Shown here piece after piece: positions 28,210 through 36,355 of a stretch of 64,000 bases of DNA (within the stretch, counting starts at the first letter, position 1; every line of letters begins with the position of its first letter). The DNA lies in the NCBI RefSeq assembly GCF_900606115.1, contig NZ_UWPJ01000014.1:1-64000 (forward strand), read 5' to 3'. The stretch is from Pigmentiphaga humi. Lineage in GTDB: Bacteria; Pseudomonadota; Gammaproteobacteria; Burkholderiales; Burkholderiaceae_B. The notes under the pieces were generated by a model. The model saw nothing but the letters and a program-made list of their open reading frames with translations, was not told the origin of the DNA and made no database searches. A program made the translations under genes and the position numbers.

Positions 28210-29318
28210 ACCGCGCGGCGGTGCCCTACATCGGTCTGATGTCGGGCACCAGCCTGGACGGCGTGGACGGGGTGGCGGCCGTGTTCGACGGCGCGGCCCC
28301 GCGCATCCTCGCCCACGCCGAAACCGGTATTCCAGCGCCGCTGAAGACGGCGCTGCTGGCATTGAACACCCCTGGCTACGACGAAATCCACGCCATGGCG
28401 ACGGCCGCCGGGCAACTGGCGGACCTGTATGCCGAGGTGGTTGCTCAGTTGCTGGCCCGCAGCGGCCTGCCCGCGCACGCGGTGCGGGCCATCGGCGCAC
28501 ACGGCCAGACCGTGCGCCACCGCCCCGACGCAGGCTACACCGTGCAGTTGAACGCGCCTGCCCGGCTGGCGGAGCGCTGCGGCATCGCCGTGGTGGCCGA
28601 CCTGCGCAGCCGCGACCTGGCGGCCGGAGGCCAGGGCGCGCCGCTGGTGCCCGCCTTCCACGCCGCCGTGTTCGGCACCGGCCGGCCACAGGCCGTGCTG
28701 AACCTGGGCGGCATCGCCAACATCACGCTGCTCCAGCCGGCCGGGACCACCGGTTACGACACCGGGCCCGCCAATCTGCTGCTGGATGCCTGGTGCGAAC
28801 GCCAGACCGGCCAGCCCTACGATCGCGACGGCGCCTATGCCGCCAGCGGCACCTCATGCCCCGGCCTGCTGGCCGAACTGCTGGCCTCCGAGCCCTGGCT
28901 GGACCAGCCCCCGCCCAAATCCACCGGCCGCGACCTGTTCAACCGCGACTGGCTGGACCGGCGCTTGCGCGCCTGGCAGGATCGCCACGGCGCGCTTCCC
29001 GGCGCCGACGTGCAGGCGACCCTGCTCGCCCTGACGGCGGAGACCAGCGCGCGCGAGATCCGGCGCCGGCTCCCCGCCTGCGAACAGGTCTGGGTATGCG
29101 GCGGCGGCGCGCGCAACGGCGCGCTGATGCGCGCCCTGGCGGCGGCGCTGCCCTGCCCGGTCGCACCGACCGACCAGGCCGGCGTACCGGCGCAGCAGAT
29201 GGAAGCGCTGGCTTTCGCCTGGCTGGCACAGCAGCATGTAGAGGGCCTGCCCGGCAACCTGCCCGCGGTGACTGGCGCGGCCGGGCCTCGCGTCCTCGGC
29301 GCCTACTACCCCGCCTGA
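28206..29318 (+). CDS. anmK: Anhydro-N-acetylmuramic acid kinase
   Basis: A 370-residue ASKHA-fold kinase that hydrolyses and phosphorylates anhydro-MurNAc to MurNAc-6-phosphate in peptidoglycan recycling. The opening YIGLMSGTSLDGVD, GAHGQTVRH, LNLGGIANIT and GPANLLLD motifs are diagnostic. The GTG start overlaps the M23 gene by 4 bp, so the two form one unit. The 414 bp after its stop hold a motif site and a composite repeat. Confidence 0.96.
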   Translation: MNRAAVPYIGLMSGTSLDGVDGVAAVFDGAAPRILAHAETGIPAPLKTALLALNTPGYDEIHAMATAAGQLADLYAEVVAQLLARSGLPAHAVRAIGAHGQTVRHRPDAGYTVQLNAPARLAERCGIAVVADLRSRDLAAGGQGAPLVPAFHAAVFGTGRPQAVLNLGGIANITLLQPAGTTGYDTGPANLLLDAWCERQTGQPYDRDGAYAASGTSCPGLLAELLASEPWLDQPPPKSTGRDLFNRDWLDRRLRAWQDRHGALPGADVQATLLALTAETSAREIRRRLPACEQVWVCGGGARNGALMRALAAALPCPVAPTDQAGVPAQQMEALAFAWLAQQHVEGLPGNLPAVTGAAGPRVLGAYYPA

Positions 29319-29418
29319 GCGCCCGGAGCCCGGCCACGTCCGGGCCCGGCCTACCTGCCTGCGACACCTAGACGGACCCCGAAGCGCATGCAGGCGTATT
29401 CACGCCGCAACACTAAAG

Positions 29419-29429
29419 TGAATACATTT
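29419..29429 (+). promoter_or_regulatory. TGAATACATTT motif, site 1
   Basis: TGAATACATTT matches the element found twice upstream of the GntR/HpaI pair at 38.7 kb. It sits in the AT-rich part (29400-29520) of the anmK-nitronate monooxygenase gap, in front of the plus-strand genes of the catabolic block. A weaker ATACATTT occurs at 29508-29515. A shared operator is an inference. Confidence 0.4.
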
Positions 29430-29562
29430 AAGCCAAATTTCTATTTCCTCGTTCGGGTATTTACCCCATACAACCCGAAAATTCATTGACCACCCATAGA
29501 AAAGTACATACATTTCAACCATGCATGGCGCTGCGCGCCACCCACTAACACCGCTCGATCCA

Positions 29563-29710
29563 GGGCATAGCGGATCCGGCTCTGCCGGTCCGCCAGTGCC
29601 GCCCGCTGGGCCCGGCGCCGGGCCGTCCCAAGGCGGGCCCAGGCTCCCCCGGGGGGCTGCCGCGTAGCGGCTGGGGGCCCACCGTGCCGGGCGCGCGTCA
29701 GCGCGTAGGG
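29563..29710 (-). repeat. Composite structured repeat, copy 6 (orphan)
   Basis: A composite form: after the CCGGC/GCCGG stem an extra module of about 85 nt (GGGCCCGGCGCCGGGCC, GGCGGGCCCAGG, CCGCGTAGCGG) precedes the GCGCGTCAGCGCG stem and the TAGGG edge. Its orientation predicts a minus-strand gene ending near 29712, but none exists; a plus-strand gene starts at 29733. It may be the tail of a lost gene. Confidence 0.8.
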
Positions 29711-29732
29711 AAGAGCCTCATCAAGGACCGTC

Positions 29733-30689
29733 ATGAGCTTTCCTCTGGGTCTGCGCCTGCCCGTATTCGCCGCCCCCATGTTTCTGGTCTCCGGCCCCGA
29801 ACTGGTGATCGCGGCATCGCGAGCGGGCATCGTCGGCGCCTTTCCGAACAACAACGTGCGCACCAGCGAGGAATACGGCGAATGGCTGGGCCGGATCGCG
29901 GAGGCCCTCGGCTCCCACGGCCAGCCCGGTGCGCTGCCCTGGGCCGCGAACCTGATCACGCACTCCACCAATACCCGCCTCCCTACCGACCTGGAGCAGA
30001 TCGCTCGCTGGCGGCCGCCCATCGTCATCACCTCGCTGGGCAGCCCGCGCCCGGTCATGCAGACCGTGCGGGCCTACGGCGGCCTGGTGTGCGCCGACGT
30101 CACTACGCTGCGGCTGGCGCGCAAAGCCGCCGAAGCCGGGGTGGACGGACTGGTGTGCGTCTGCTCAGGCGCGGGCGGACACACCGGCCAGCTGTCGCCG
30201 TTCGCCTTTATCTCCGCGGTGCGGCGTTTCTTCACGGGCACCATCATTGCCGGCGGCGGCATTGCCGACGGCTGGGGCATTGCCGGCGCGCTGGCCGCGG
30301 GGGCGGATTTCGTCTACATGGGCACGCGCTTCCTGGCCACGACCGAGAGCCTGGCCGCCGAGGGCCACAAGCGCATGGTGGTCGACTGCAGCGCCGACGA
30401 CCTGCTGATCAGCGATGCCGTCACCGGCACGCCCGCCTCGTGGCTGGTGCCTTCGCTGGTGCAGTGCGGCCTGGATCCGGCCCAGCTTCCCGACGCCCGC
30501 CAGCGCGTCTACGACAGCGGGCGCAGCAAGGAAACCCGCCGCTGGAAAGACGTCTGGTCGGCCGGACAGGGCTTGGGCGCGATCGACGGCATCGTGCCGG
30601 TGGCGCAGGTCGTCGCACGGCTCGAGGAAGAATGGCGCGCCGCCTGCGCGCGCTTTGCCGGCCTGGCGGCATCCGCCGCCCAGGCCTGA
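29733..30689 (+). CDS. Nitronate monooxygenase / NPD-type FMN oxidoreductase
   Basis: A 318-residue FMN TIM-barrel protein. The opening LRLPVFAAPMFLVSGP, the AGGHTG loop with the probable catalytic His (about residue 150) and the FMN phosphate site GGGIADGWGIAGAL and GADFVYMGTRFLAT are visible. Relatives oxidise alkyl nitronates; some are uncharacterised reductases in degradation clusters. AAGGA precedes the ATG by 5 nt. It forms a plus-strand pair with the CoA-transferase 21 bp downstream. Confidence 0.88.
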   Translation: MSFPLGLRLPVFAAPMFLVSGPELVIAASRAGIVGAFPNNNVRTSEEYGEWLGRIAEALGSHGQPGALPWAANLITHSTNTRLPTDLEQIARWRPPIVITSLGSPRPVMQTVRAYGGLVCADVTTLRLARKAAEAGVDGLVCVCSGAGGHTGQLSPFAFISAVRRFFTGTIIAGGGIADGWGIAGALAAGADFVYMGTRFLATTESLAAEGHKRMVVDCSADDLLISDAVTGTPASWLVPSLVQCGLDPAQLPDARQRVYDSGRSKETRRWKDVWSAGQGLGAIDGIVPVAQVVARLEEEWRAACARFAGLAASAAQA

Positions 30690-30710
30690 CCGTACCGGGA
30701 GAGACATCAG

Positions 30711-31877
30711 GTGGCACACGCAGACACGCAACGCGGCGGCCCGCTGGCCGGAATCAAGGTGCTGGACCTGACCTGGGTCATCCTGGGGCCGTTCTGTACC
30801 CAGCTGCTGGCCGACCACGGCGCCGAGGTCATCAAGCTGGAAGCGCCCGACGGCGACCCGATGCGTAGCGTCGGCCCGCGCCGGACCAACGACATGGGGC
30901 CGTCCTTTCTGCAGTTGAACCGCAACAAGCGCAGTCTGACGCTGGACCTCAAGCAGGAAGCCTCGAGCCGGGTGCTGGAGCGGCTGATCGGCTGGTGCGA
31001 CGTGTTCGTCAGCAACATGCGGCCGCAGGCCCTCGAGCGCCTGGGACTGGACTACGAGCGCGTGCGGCGCATCAACCCGGGCGCCATCTACGTCAGTTGC
31101 TCCGGATTCGGCGAGGACGGCCCCTATGCGGGCCGGCCCGCCTTCGACGAAGTCATACAGGCGATGACCGGCCTGGCGGCCGCCCGCGCGCGCGACGGCG
31201 ACGGCATGCCGCAGTCCTGCCCCTTCCCGCTGGCCGACCGCTACACCGGCCTCTATGCGGCGTTCTGCATCAGCACCGCGCTGGCGGCCCGCGCGCGCGA
31301 CGGCGTGGGGCAGAAGCTGGAGATCCCGATGTTCGAGGTGCTGTCCCAGCTGGTGCTCGGGGACCACATGATAGGCAGCCTGTTCCAGCCGCCGCAGTCC
31401 GCCCCGGGCTACGACCGCTACCTGAACGGCCTGCGCACCTACTTCCGCACCGCCGACGGCCATCTGTGCGCGGCCATCAATACCGACCGCCAATGGCGCA
31501 AGTTCCTGGAAGCGGCGGGCCGGCCCGAGCTGCTGGACCACCCTTCGTTCGCCACCCGCGCCGCGCGCGCCCGCGACGCCCAGGCCGTGGACCGGCAACT
31601 GCGCGAGCTGTTCGAGGGCGACACCACCGCGCACTGGCTGGCCCTGCTGGAACGGGCCGAGGTGCCGGCCGCCCCGGTGCGCGGCATCGCCGACCTGCTC
31701 GACGATCCGCACCTGCAATCCGTGGGTTTCTTCCTGTCCGCGCCGCACCCCACCGAAGGGGAGCTGCGGATGCCGGGCTTTCCGGCGCGCTGGAGCGCCA
31801 CGCCGCCCTCGTATCGCCGGCCCGCGCCGACGCTGGGCCAGCACACCGAGGAAATCCTGCGCGAACTGGGGCTCTAG
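30711..31877 (+). CDS. CaiB/BaiF family (class III) CoA-transferase
   Basis: A 388-residue CoA-transferase that moves CoA between carboxylic acids. The N-terminal Rossmann part has LDLTWVILGPFCTQLLADHGAEVIK-like sequence, and the catalytic Asp lies in PLADRYTGLY near residue 174. Start is GTG after GGGAGAG. It ends 45 bp before the convergent dioxygenase beta-subunit gene. The acid activated cannot be deduced; it may be a product of the neighbouring oxygenase pathway. Confidence 0.92.
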   Translation: MAHADTQRGGPLAGIKVLDLTWVILGPFCTQLLADHGAEVIKLEAPDGDPMRSVGPRRTNDMGPSFLQLNRNKRSLTLDLKQEASSRVLERLIGWCDVFVSNMRPQALERLGLDYERVRRINPGAIYVSCSGFGEDGPYAGRPAFDEVIQAMTGLAAARARDGDGMPQSCPFPLADRYTGLYAAFCISTALAARARDGVGQKLEIPMFEVLSQLVLGDHMIGSLFQPPQSAPGYDRYLNGLRTYFRTADGHLCAAINTDRQWRKFLEAAGRPELLDHPSFATRAARARDAQAVDRQLRELFEGDTTAHWLALLERAEVPAAPVRGIADLLDDPHLQSVGFFLSAPHPTEGELRMPGFPARWSATPPSYRRPAPTLGQHTEEILRELGL

Positions 31878-31922
31878 CGGGGCTGCCCGGCCGGCGCCTG
31901 ACGGCGCCGGCCGGGCCAAGGC

Positions 31923-32426
31923 TCACAACAGGAAGGTCAGGTTGCCCAGCCAGGCGTCGTGGTTCATCAGCGTAATGGTCTTGCGGACGAAGCGCGCGCC
32001 CGACGGCGTGACGCGGCAGATGTGCTCGACCGTCGCCACCAGCGGCTGGATCTCGGCGACGCCGACCTGGGCGCTGTCGCCCATGCGCATCTCGTAGATC
32101 ACCTGGTTCGAGCGCACCAGCGCGCCCTCTTCATGCGGCAGCACGCGCACGTTGCCGACCATGTGCACGGTGCGCGAACGCGGCGACTGGGCGGGAAAAT
32201 CCACATGCAGCAGGTGATACACGCGCTCTTCGCGGCGCAGCGTATCGTCGCAGATGATGGCCGCGTTCAGGCCGATTTCCTCGGACGGATCCAGCGGTAT
32301 CCAGTACATGCCGTCGGACGTGAACAGCTCGAGCCATTGCTCCAGCTGCAAAGTGTCCAGCAGTTCCGCCTCGCGTATCAGCAAGTCCTCGGCATCGGCG
32401 CGGCTCAGCGTAGGGGTGGGGTGCAT
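31923..32426 (-). CDS. Ring-hydroxylating dioxygenase, beta (small) subunit
   Basis: A 167-residue NTF2-like subunit that stabilises the alpha-subunit trimer and shapes specificity. Typical features are the N-terminal helix (RADAEDLLIREAELLDTLQ), W-L-x-L-F segment, SDGMYWIPLDP, and the C-terminal RKTITLMNHDA stretch. It is the last gene of the minus-strand run from 38.6 kb, 13 bp after the alpha subunit. Confidence 0.92.
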   Translation of the reverse strand: MHPTPTLSRADAEDLLIREAELLDTLQLEQWLELFTSDGMYWIPLDPSEEIGLNAAIICDDTLRREERVYHLLHVDFPAQSPRSRTVHMVGNVRVLPHEEGALVRSNQVIYEMRMGDSAQVGVAEIQPLVATVEHICRVTPSGARFVRKTITLMNHDAWLGNLTFLL

Positions 32427-32439
32427 GCGATCGGTCTCC

Positions 32440-33759
32440 TCAGCGTTGCGCCATCAGTTGCTTCCAGGCCTGCCACAACGCACGCTGGGGCGCCTCGCTG
32501 GCGGGCAGGCCCTTGGTGTCGCCATTGGCCAGCTTCTCGTCGGTCTGCAGGCCGCGCTCCAGCAACAGCCATTCGACCGCGCTGCCCGCCAGCCCCTGCT
32601 GGTTGCGCGCGAAGATGTCGACGTCGTCGGCCATGCCGTGCCCGGCCGGCCCGTAGAATCGTTCCTGGCTGCGCATCCAGCCGTCGTTGAACTCCTTGGG
32701 CGCGTCCACCAGGTCGTACAGATAGATGGTCACCTCGGTCACGTCCGGCGCGATGGGGCGCCAGGTGCGGATCTGCTGGTGGATCAGGCCCAGATTGGGG
32801 AAAATCGTGCCGGACATGCGTCCGACGACGAAGGGGAATTCGTCCGGGCCGTGGATGTCGCGCAGGGCCTCGTAGTACTCGCGGTGCGGACCGCTGAGCA
32901 GTTCGTCGGGGTTGGCCGTACCCGAGTTCTCCAACTGCGCGTGGCCGTGGCGCAGGGCCCAGCTGGAGCCCTTGAAGCGAACCTGGCGCATGGCCTTGGC
33001 CGAGCCGCCCTTGTGCGCGCCGTAGTCGCCGGTGGTTTCGCCGTACTTGGCCTGCAGCGCGACGAAGCCCTTGTGCGTATGCAGGAAATGGTAGGCGTCG
33101 ACGATGTTCTCGACCTGGAATTTCCAGTTGCCCTGGTAGCGCATCACGAACGGCTTGCCGCGCACCGCGATGCGCCCCACCGGCGAGCGCCCGAACTTGC
33201 GGTCTATGGTTTTCTTGGCTCGACCGAGGTAGGTGTCCAGATCGACCGCGTCCGGATCCAGGCAGGCGAAGATCAGCCCGCGGTAGGAATCGACGCGCGG
33301 CACGCGATGCAGTCCTTCGGGCACGTCGAAGTCCGGCGCGTAGCCGCCCGAATCGTTGCGCTCGGACACGGCCAGCAGCTTGCCGTCCAGGGCGAAGACC
33401 CAGCCATGGTAAGGGCAGGTGAAATCGCGCACCGTACCGCGCGCCTCGCGCGCGATCACCGCGCCCCGGTGCACGCAGCGGTTCACCAGCACATGGACCG
33501 CGCCGTCGTCGGCACGCGTGACGATCACCGGCTGCGTGCCGATGTACGCCGTCTTGTAATCGCCCGGGTTCGGTATCTCGCTATCGTGGCCGACGAAGAC
33601 CCACACGCGCGCGAAAATGCGTTCCATCTCCGCATCGAAAACCGCCTGGTCCGTATACGCCCGCGTATGCACGCGGTAATGGCGCTCGTCCTCCCAGATC
33701 AGCGACGCCGGATCCAGCTCGGACGCCGCGCCGTATTCTCTTGCATTCATCACAGACAT
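32440..33759 (-). CDS. Ring-hydroxylating dioxygenase, alpha (large, Rieske) subunit
   Basis: A 439-residue terminal oxygenase. The Rieske [2Fe-2S] ligands are in NRCVHRGAV and TCPYHGWVF (about residues 92-120). The mononuclear iron site follows the N-x2-D-x2-H-x4-H rule in NIVDAYHFLHTHKG (about residue 210). It hydroxylates an aromatic acid with electrons from a ferredoxin. A Rieske ferredoxin is encoded in the same run (36023-36349), but no reductase is in the window. Substrate unknown; relatives act on benzoate-, salicylate- or anthranilate-like acids. Confidence 0.92.
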   Translation of the reverse strand: MSVMNAREYGAASELDPASLIWEDERHYRVHTRAYTDQAVFDAEMERIFARVWVFVGHDSEIPNPGDYKTAYIGTQPVIVTRADDGAVHVLVNRCVHRGAVIAREARGTVRDFTCPYHGWVFALDGKLLAVSERNDSGGYAPDFDVPEGLHRVPRVDSYRGLIFACLDPDAVDLDTYLGRAKKTIDRKFGRSPVGRIAVRGKPFVMRYQGNWKFQVENIVDAYHFLHTHKGFVALQAKYGETTGDYGAHKGGSAKAMRQVRFKGSSWALRHGHAQLENSGTANPDELLSGPHREYYEALRDIHGPDEFPFVVGRMSGTIFPNLGLIHQQIRTWRPIAPDVTEVTIYLYDLVDAPKEFNDGWMRSQERFYGPAGHGMADDVDIFARNQQGLAGSAVEWLLLERGLQTDEKLANGDTKGLPASEAPQRALWQAWKQLMAQR

Positions 33760-33826
33760 ATCGATTCTCCATACTGCCGTACATCAGTCATAACCCAGCA
33801 TCCACGGCACCGCGCCGAGTTTCTCC

Positions 33827-33901
33827 GGGCACCGCGGATCCGGCTCCGCCGGTCCGCCAGTGCCGCCCCCTGGGGGGGGCGCGTAAGCGCGTAGGGGGGG
33901 G
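33827..33901 (-). repeat. Stop-abutting structured repeat, copy 7
   Basis: A simple-form copy in the 143-bp gap between the SDR and oxygenase alpha genes, with its edge 1 nt from the SDR stop codon. The loop of the CCGGC/GCCGG stem is TCC. Confidence 0.85.
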
Positions 33902-33902
33902 C

Positions 33903-34658
33903 CTAATCCATGAATCGGCCGCCGGACAGATTCAGCGTTTCGCCTGTCACGTACGCGCCATGGCGCGACGCCAGGTAGAACACCGCGTGGGCGGCCTCGA
34001 TGGACCGGCCCACACGGCCGACGGGTATCCCCTTGACGACCTCCTGCATGCGTTCCGCGCTCGCGCCCGCCACCTGTACATCGAACAAGGAAGTGGCGAT
34101 CACGTTGACCGTGACCCCATAGGGCGCCAGCTCGGCCGCCATCACCCGCGAATAGGCGATCAGCCCGCCCTTGGCCGCCGCATAGGGCGCCACGTGGCGA
34201 TGCACCCCGGTCTTGCCCGACATGGACGAAAACGACACGATGCGTCCTGCGCCGTGCTCCTTCATCCGGCGCGCCGCGGCCTGTATGCACAGAATGGGCC
34301 CCATCAATTCGCGCGCCAGCACGTCGCGGTAGCGCGCCGCGGGAATCTCCAGCGCATCGGCGGTGCTGACGGGCGCGGCCACGTTGACCAGTATGTCGAG
34401 CCCGCCCAGCTGCTCCGTGCAGGCATCGAAGAAGCGCTCGACCTCGGTCTCGTCGTCGATGTCCACCGGAATGCAACTGGCGCCGGGAACGTCCCGCGCC
34501 ACGGCGGCCGCATGCGCGGCGTCCTCGGCCGGCGTGACCCCGACCACGACCTTGGCGCCGCATGCCGCAAACGCGCGCAGCAGCTCCGGCCCCGACCCGA
34601 GCGCGCCCCCCACCAGCACCACGGCCGCGCCCGCGAACTCTTCCGATTCAAACAACAT
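33903..34658 (-). CDS. SDR-family dehydrogenase
   Basis: A 251-residue short-chain dehydrogenase with VGGALGSGPEL as cofactor loop (about residue 12), NVAAP, catalytic Ser in SFSSMSG and YAAAKGG (YxxxK). The ATG at 34658 is chosen because GGAG lies 6 nt upstream; an in-frame ATG 12 nt earlier overlaps that Shine-Dalgarno sequence. In dioxygenase clusters such enzymes often rearomatise cis-diols to catechols, which fits its place before the oxygenase genes. Repeats flank it on both sides. Confidence 0.88.
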   Translation of the reverse strand: MLFESEEFAGAAVVLVGGALGSGPELLRAFAACGAKVVVGVTPAEDAAHAAAVARDVPGASCIPVDIDDETEVERFFDACTEQLGGLDILVNVAAPVSTADALEIPAARYRDVLARELMGPILCIQAAARRMKEHGAGRIVSFSSMSGKTGVHRHVAPYAAAKGGLIAYSRVMAAELAPYGVTVNVIATSLFDVQVAGASAERMQEVVKGIPVGRVGRSIEAAHAVFYLASRHGAYVTGETLNLSGGRFMD

Positions 34659-34716
34659 ATCCGTCTCCATAATGCTGCGCGCCCCCCACCCCGCATAAAA
34701 CAGATGCCGCCCGACC

Positions 34717-34870
34717 CAGGAAACCGCGGATCCGGCTCCGCCGGTCCGCCGGCTTCCGCCCCCTGGGCCCGGCGCCGGGCCGCCCCAAGGCGGGCCCAGG
34801 CCCCCTCGGGGGCTGCCGCGTAGCGGCTGGGGGCTCACCATACTGGGCGCGCGTCAGCGCGTAGGGGGGG
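34717..34870 (-). repeat. Composite structured repeat, copy 8
   Basis: A composite form with the same extra module as copies 6 and 12 (GGGCCCGGCGCCGGGCC, CCGCGTAGCGG). The edge lies 4 nt from the stop codon of the Bug gene, in that gene's sense. Confidence 0.85.
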
Positions 34871-34874
34871 TCCG

Positions 34875-35846
34875 CTAATTAGCCGTGATGTTGTTTTTCT
34901 TGATGATCCGCGTGAAGCGCTCCAGCTGCGTATCCATCAGTTCCTGCAGCACCTGCGGCGACGAAGGCAGCACGTCCAGTCCGGTCTTCTCCAGGGCCGA
35001 CTTGACGTCGGGCAGTTCCAGAATGCGCGTGATCTCCTTGTTGAGCTTGTTGATCACCGCCACCGGCGTGCCCTTGGGCGCCAGGAAGCCGTACCAGGCC
35101 GGCATGCCCGGCGTAATGCCCAGTTCGGAGAACGACGGCACGCCCGGCGCGCTGCGCTGGCGCTCGTTGCTGGATACGCCCAGGTTGCGCAGCTGGCCGG
35201 CGTCGACGAAGGGACGCAAGGTGTGCGTGGCCACGAACATGGCGTCCACGTGTCCCGCGACCACGTCGTTGACCCCCGGCGCCGTCCCCTTGTAGGGCAC
35301 GTGCAGGAAGGAAGTCTGGGTGGCGTCCTCGAATTCGGCGAGCAGTATGTGGGAGGGCGAACCGACCCCGGCCGAGGCGAAATTGATCTTGCCCGGGTTG
35401 GCCTTGGCCGCGGCGATCAGGTCCGCCATGGTCCGGTAGCCCTTGCCCGGATTCACCGCCAGCGAGTTGGTGCCGCGCGCGGCGATCATCACCGGCGTCA
35501 AATCCTTCATGGGATTGAAGGTGGGCGACGGATACAGGATGGAGGTGATCACCAGATTACTGGCCGTCACCACCAGCGTGTGCCCGTCCGGCGCCGCGCG
35601 CGCCACCTGCTCGGCGCCCATGTGGCCGGCCAGGCCGGTCTTGTTCTCGACGATGACGGGCTGCTTCCAGCTTTCGTACAGCTTTTCTCCGACCAGCCGG
35701 GCGATGTTGTCCATGCCGGTGCCGGGAGTGAAGGGAACGATGAAACGCAAGGGTTTGGATGGAAAATCGACCGCCGCATCGGCCGCAAGCGCGGCGGTCG
35801 ATACACAGCTCAAGGCCAACAGCACAGCACATGACGTGATACGCAT
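34875..35846 (-). CDS. Bug-family (TctC-type) substrate receptor 2
   Basis: A 323-residue periplasmic receptor. The signal peptide (MRITSCAVLLALSC, cleavage after ALA near residue 22) is followed by FPSKPLRFIVPF, PGTGMDN and VENKTGLAGHMG. Start 35846 follows GGGGAGAG. Its place in the oxygenase block suggests capture of the aromatic or organic acid that the block degrades. No TctAB partner is present, so it must share a permease or act as a sensor. Confidence 0.92.
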   Translation of the reverse strand: MRITSCAVLLALSCVSTAALAADAAVDFPSKPLRFIVPFTPGTGMDNIARLVGEKLYESWKQPVIVENKTGLAGHMGAEQVARAAPDGHTLVVTASNLVITSILYPSPTFNPMKDLTPVMIAARGTNSLAVNPGKGYRTMADLIAAAKANPGKINFASAGVGSPSHILLAEFEDATQTSFLHVPYKGTAPGVNDVVAGHVDAMFVATHTLRPFVDAGQLRNLGVSSNERQRSAPGVPSFSELGITPGMPAWYGFLAPKGTPVAVINKLNKEITRILELPDVKSALEKTGLDVLPSSPQVLQELMDTQLERFTRIIKKNNITAN

Positions 35847-36022
35847 TTCACTCTCCCCAAGATTTGGAACGGATACGGAACCTGCTCCCCACACTTGCCG
35901 CCGCGGGGTGGCGGCGCCCCCGGCCGCCGGGGCGCTTGCTCATTTCCTTACTGCCACGGGCGGACCCGGCTCCGGCCCGCCGCTAGAACAAAAACGGCAC
36001 ATATCCCACGCGGCGGCTTCGG

Positions 36023-36349
36023 CTACGCTGCCCCGCCCGCGGGCGTCAGATCGACCAGCACCGTGTCTTCCTCGATGCGAACGGGATAGACCCGGATGGG
36101 GATGCTGACCGGCCCCGACACCGGGCGGCCGGTCGGTATGTGGAACACGCCTTCGTGCAAGGGGCACTCCACGCAATCGCCGCTGACGAAACCTTCCGCC
36201 AGATGCGCCTTCGCGTGCGTGCAGAGATCGTGCGTGGCGTAGATGCGGCCCTCGAGCTTGTACAGCGCGAGGGGCTCGCCTTCGACACAGACCGAGATCG
36301 CATCGCCTTCGGGCACGTCGTCCACTTTTGCTGCCTGACACCAAACCAT
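36023..36349 (-). CDS. Rieske [2Fe-2S] ferredoxin
   Basis: A 108-residue soluble Rieske protein of the biphenyl/naphthalene dioxygenase ferredoxin type. The cluster ligands are in CTHAKAHL and CPLHEGVF (C-x-H and C-x2-H). It probably passes electrons to the oxygenase alpha subunit encoded downstream on the same strand. It starts 6 bp after the MmgE/PrpD stop, so the two are co-transcribed. Confidence 0.93.
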   Translation of the reverse strand: MVWCQAAKVDDVPEGDAISVCVEGEPLALYKLEGRIYATHDLCTHAKAHLAEGFVSGDCVECPLHEGVFHIPTGRPVSGPVSIPIRVYPVRIEEDTVLVDLTPAGGAA

Positions 36350-36355
36350 GTACCG

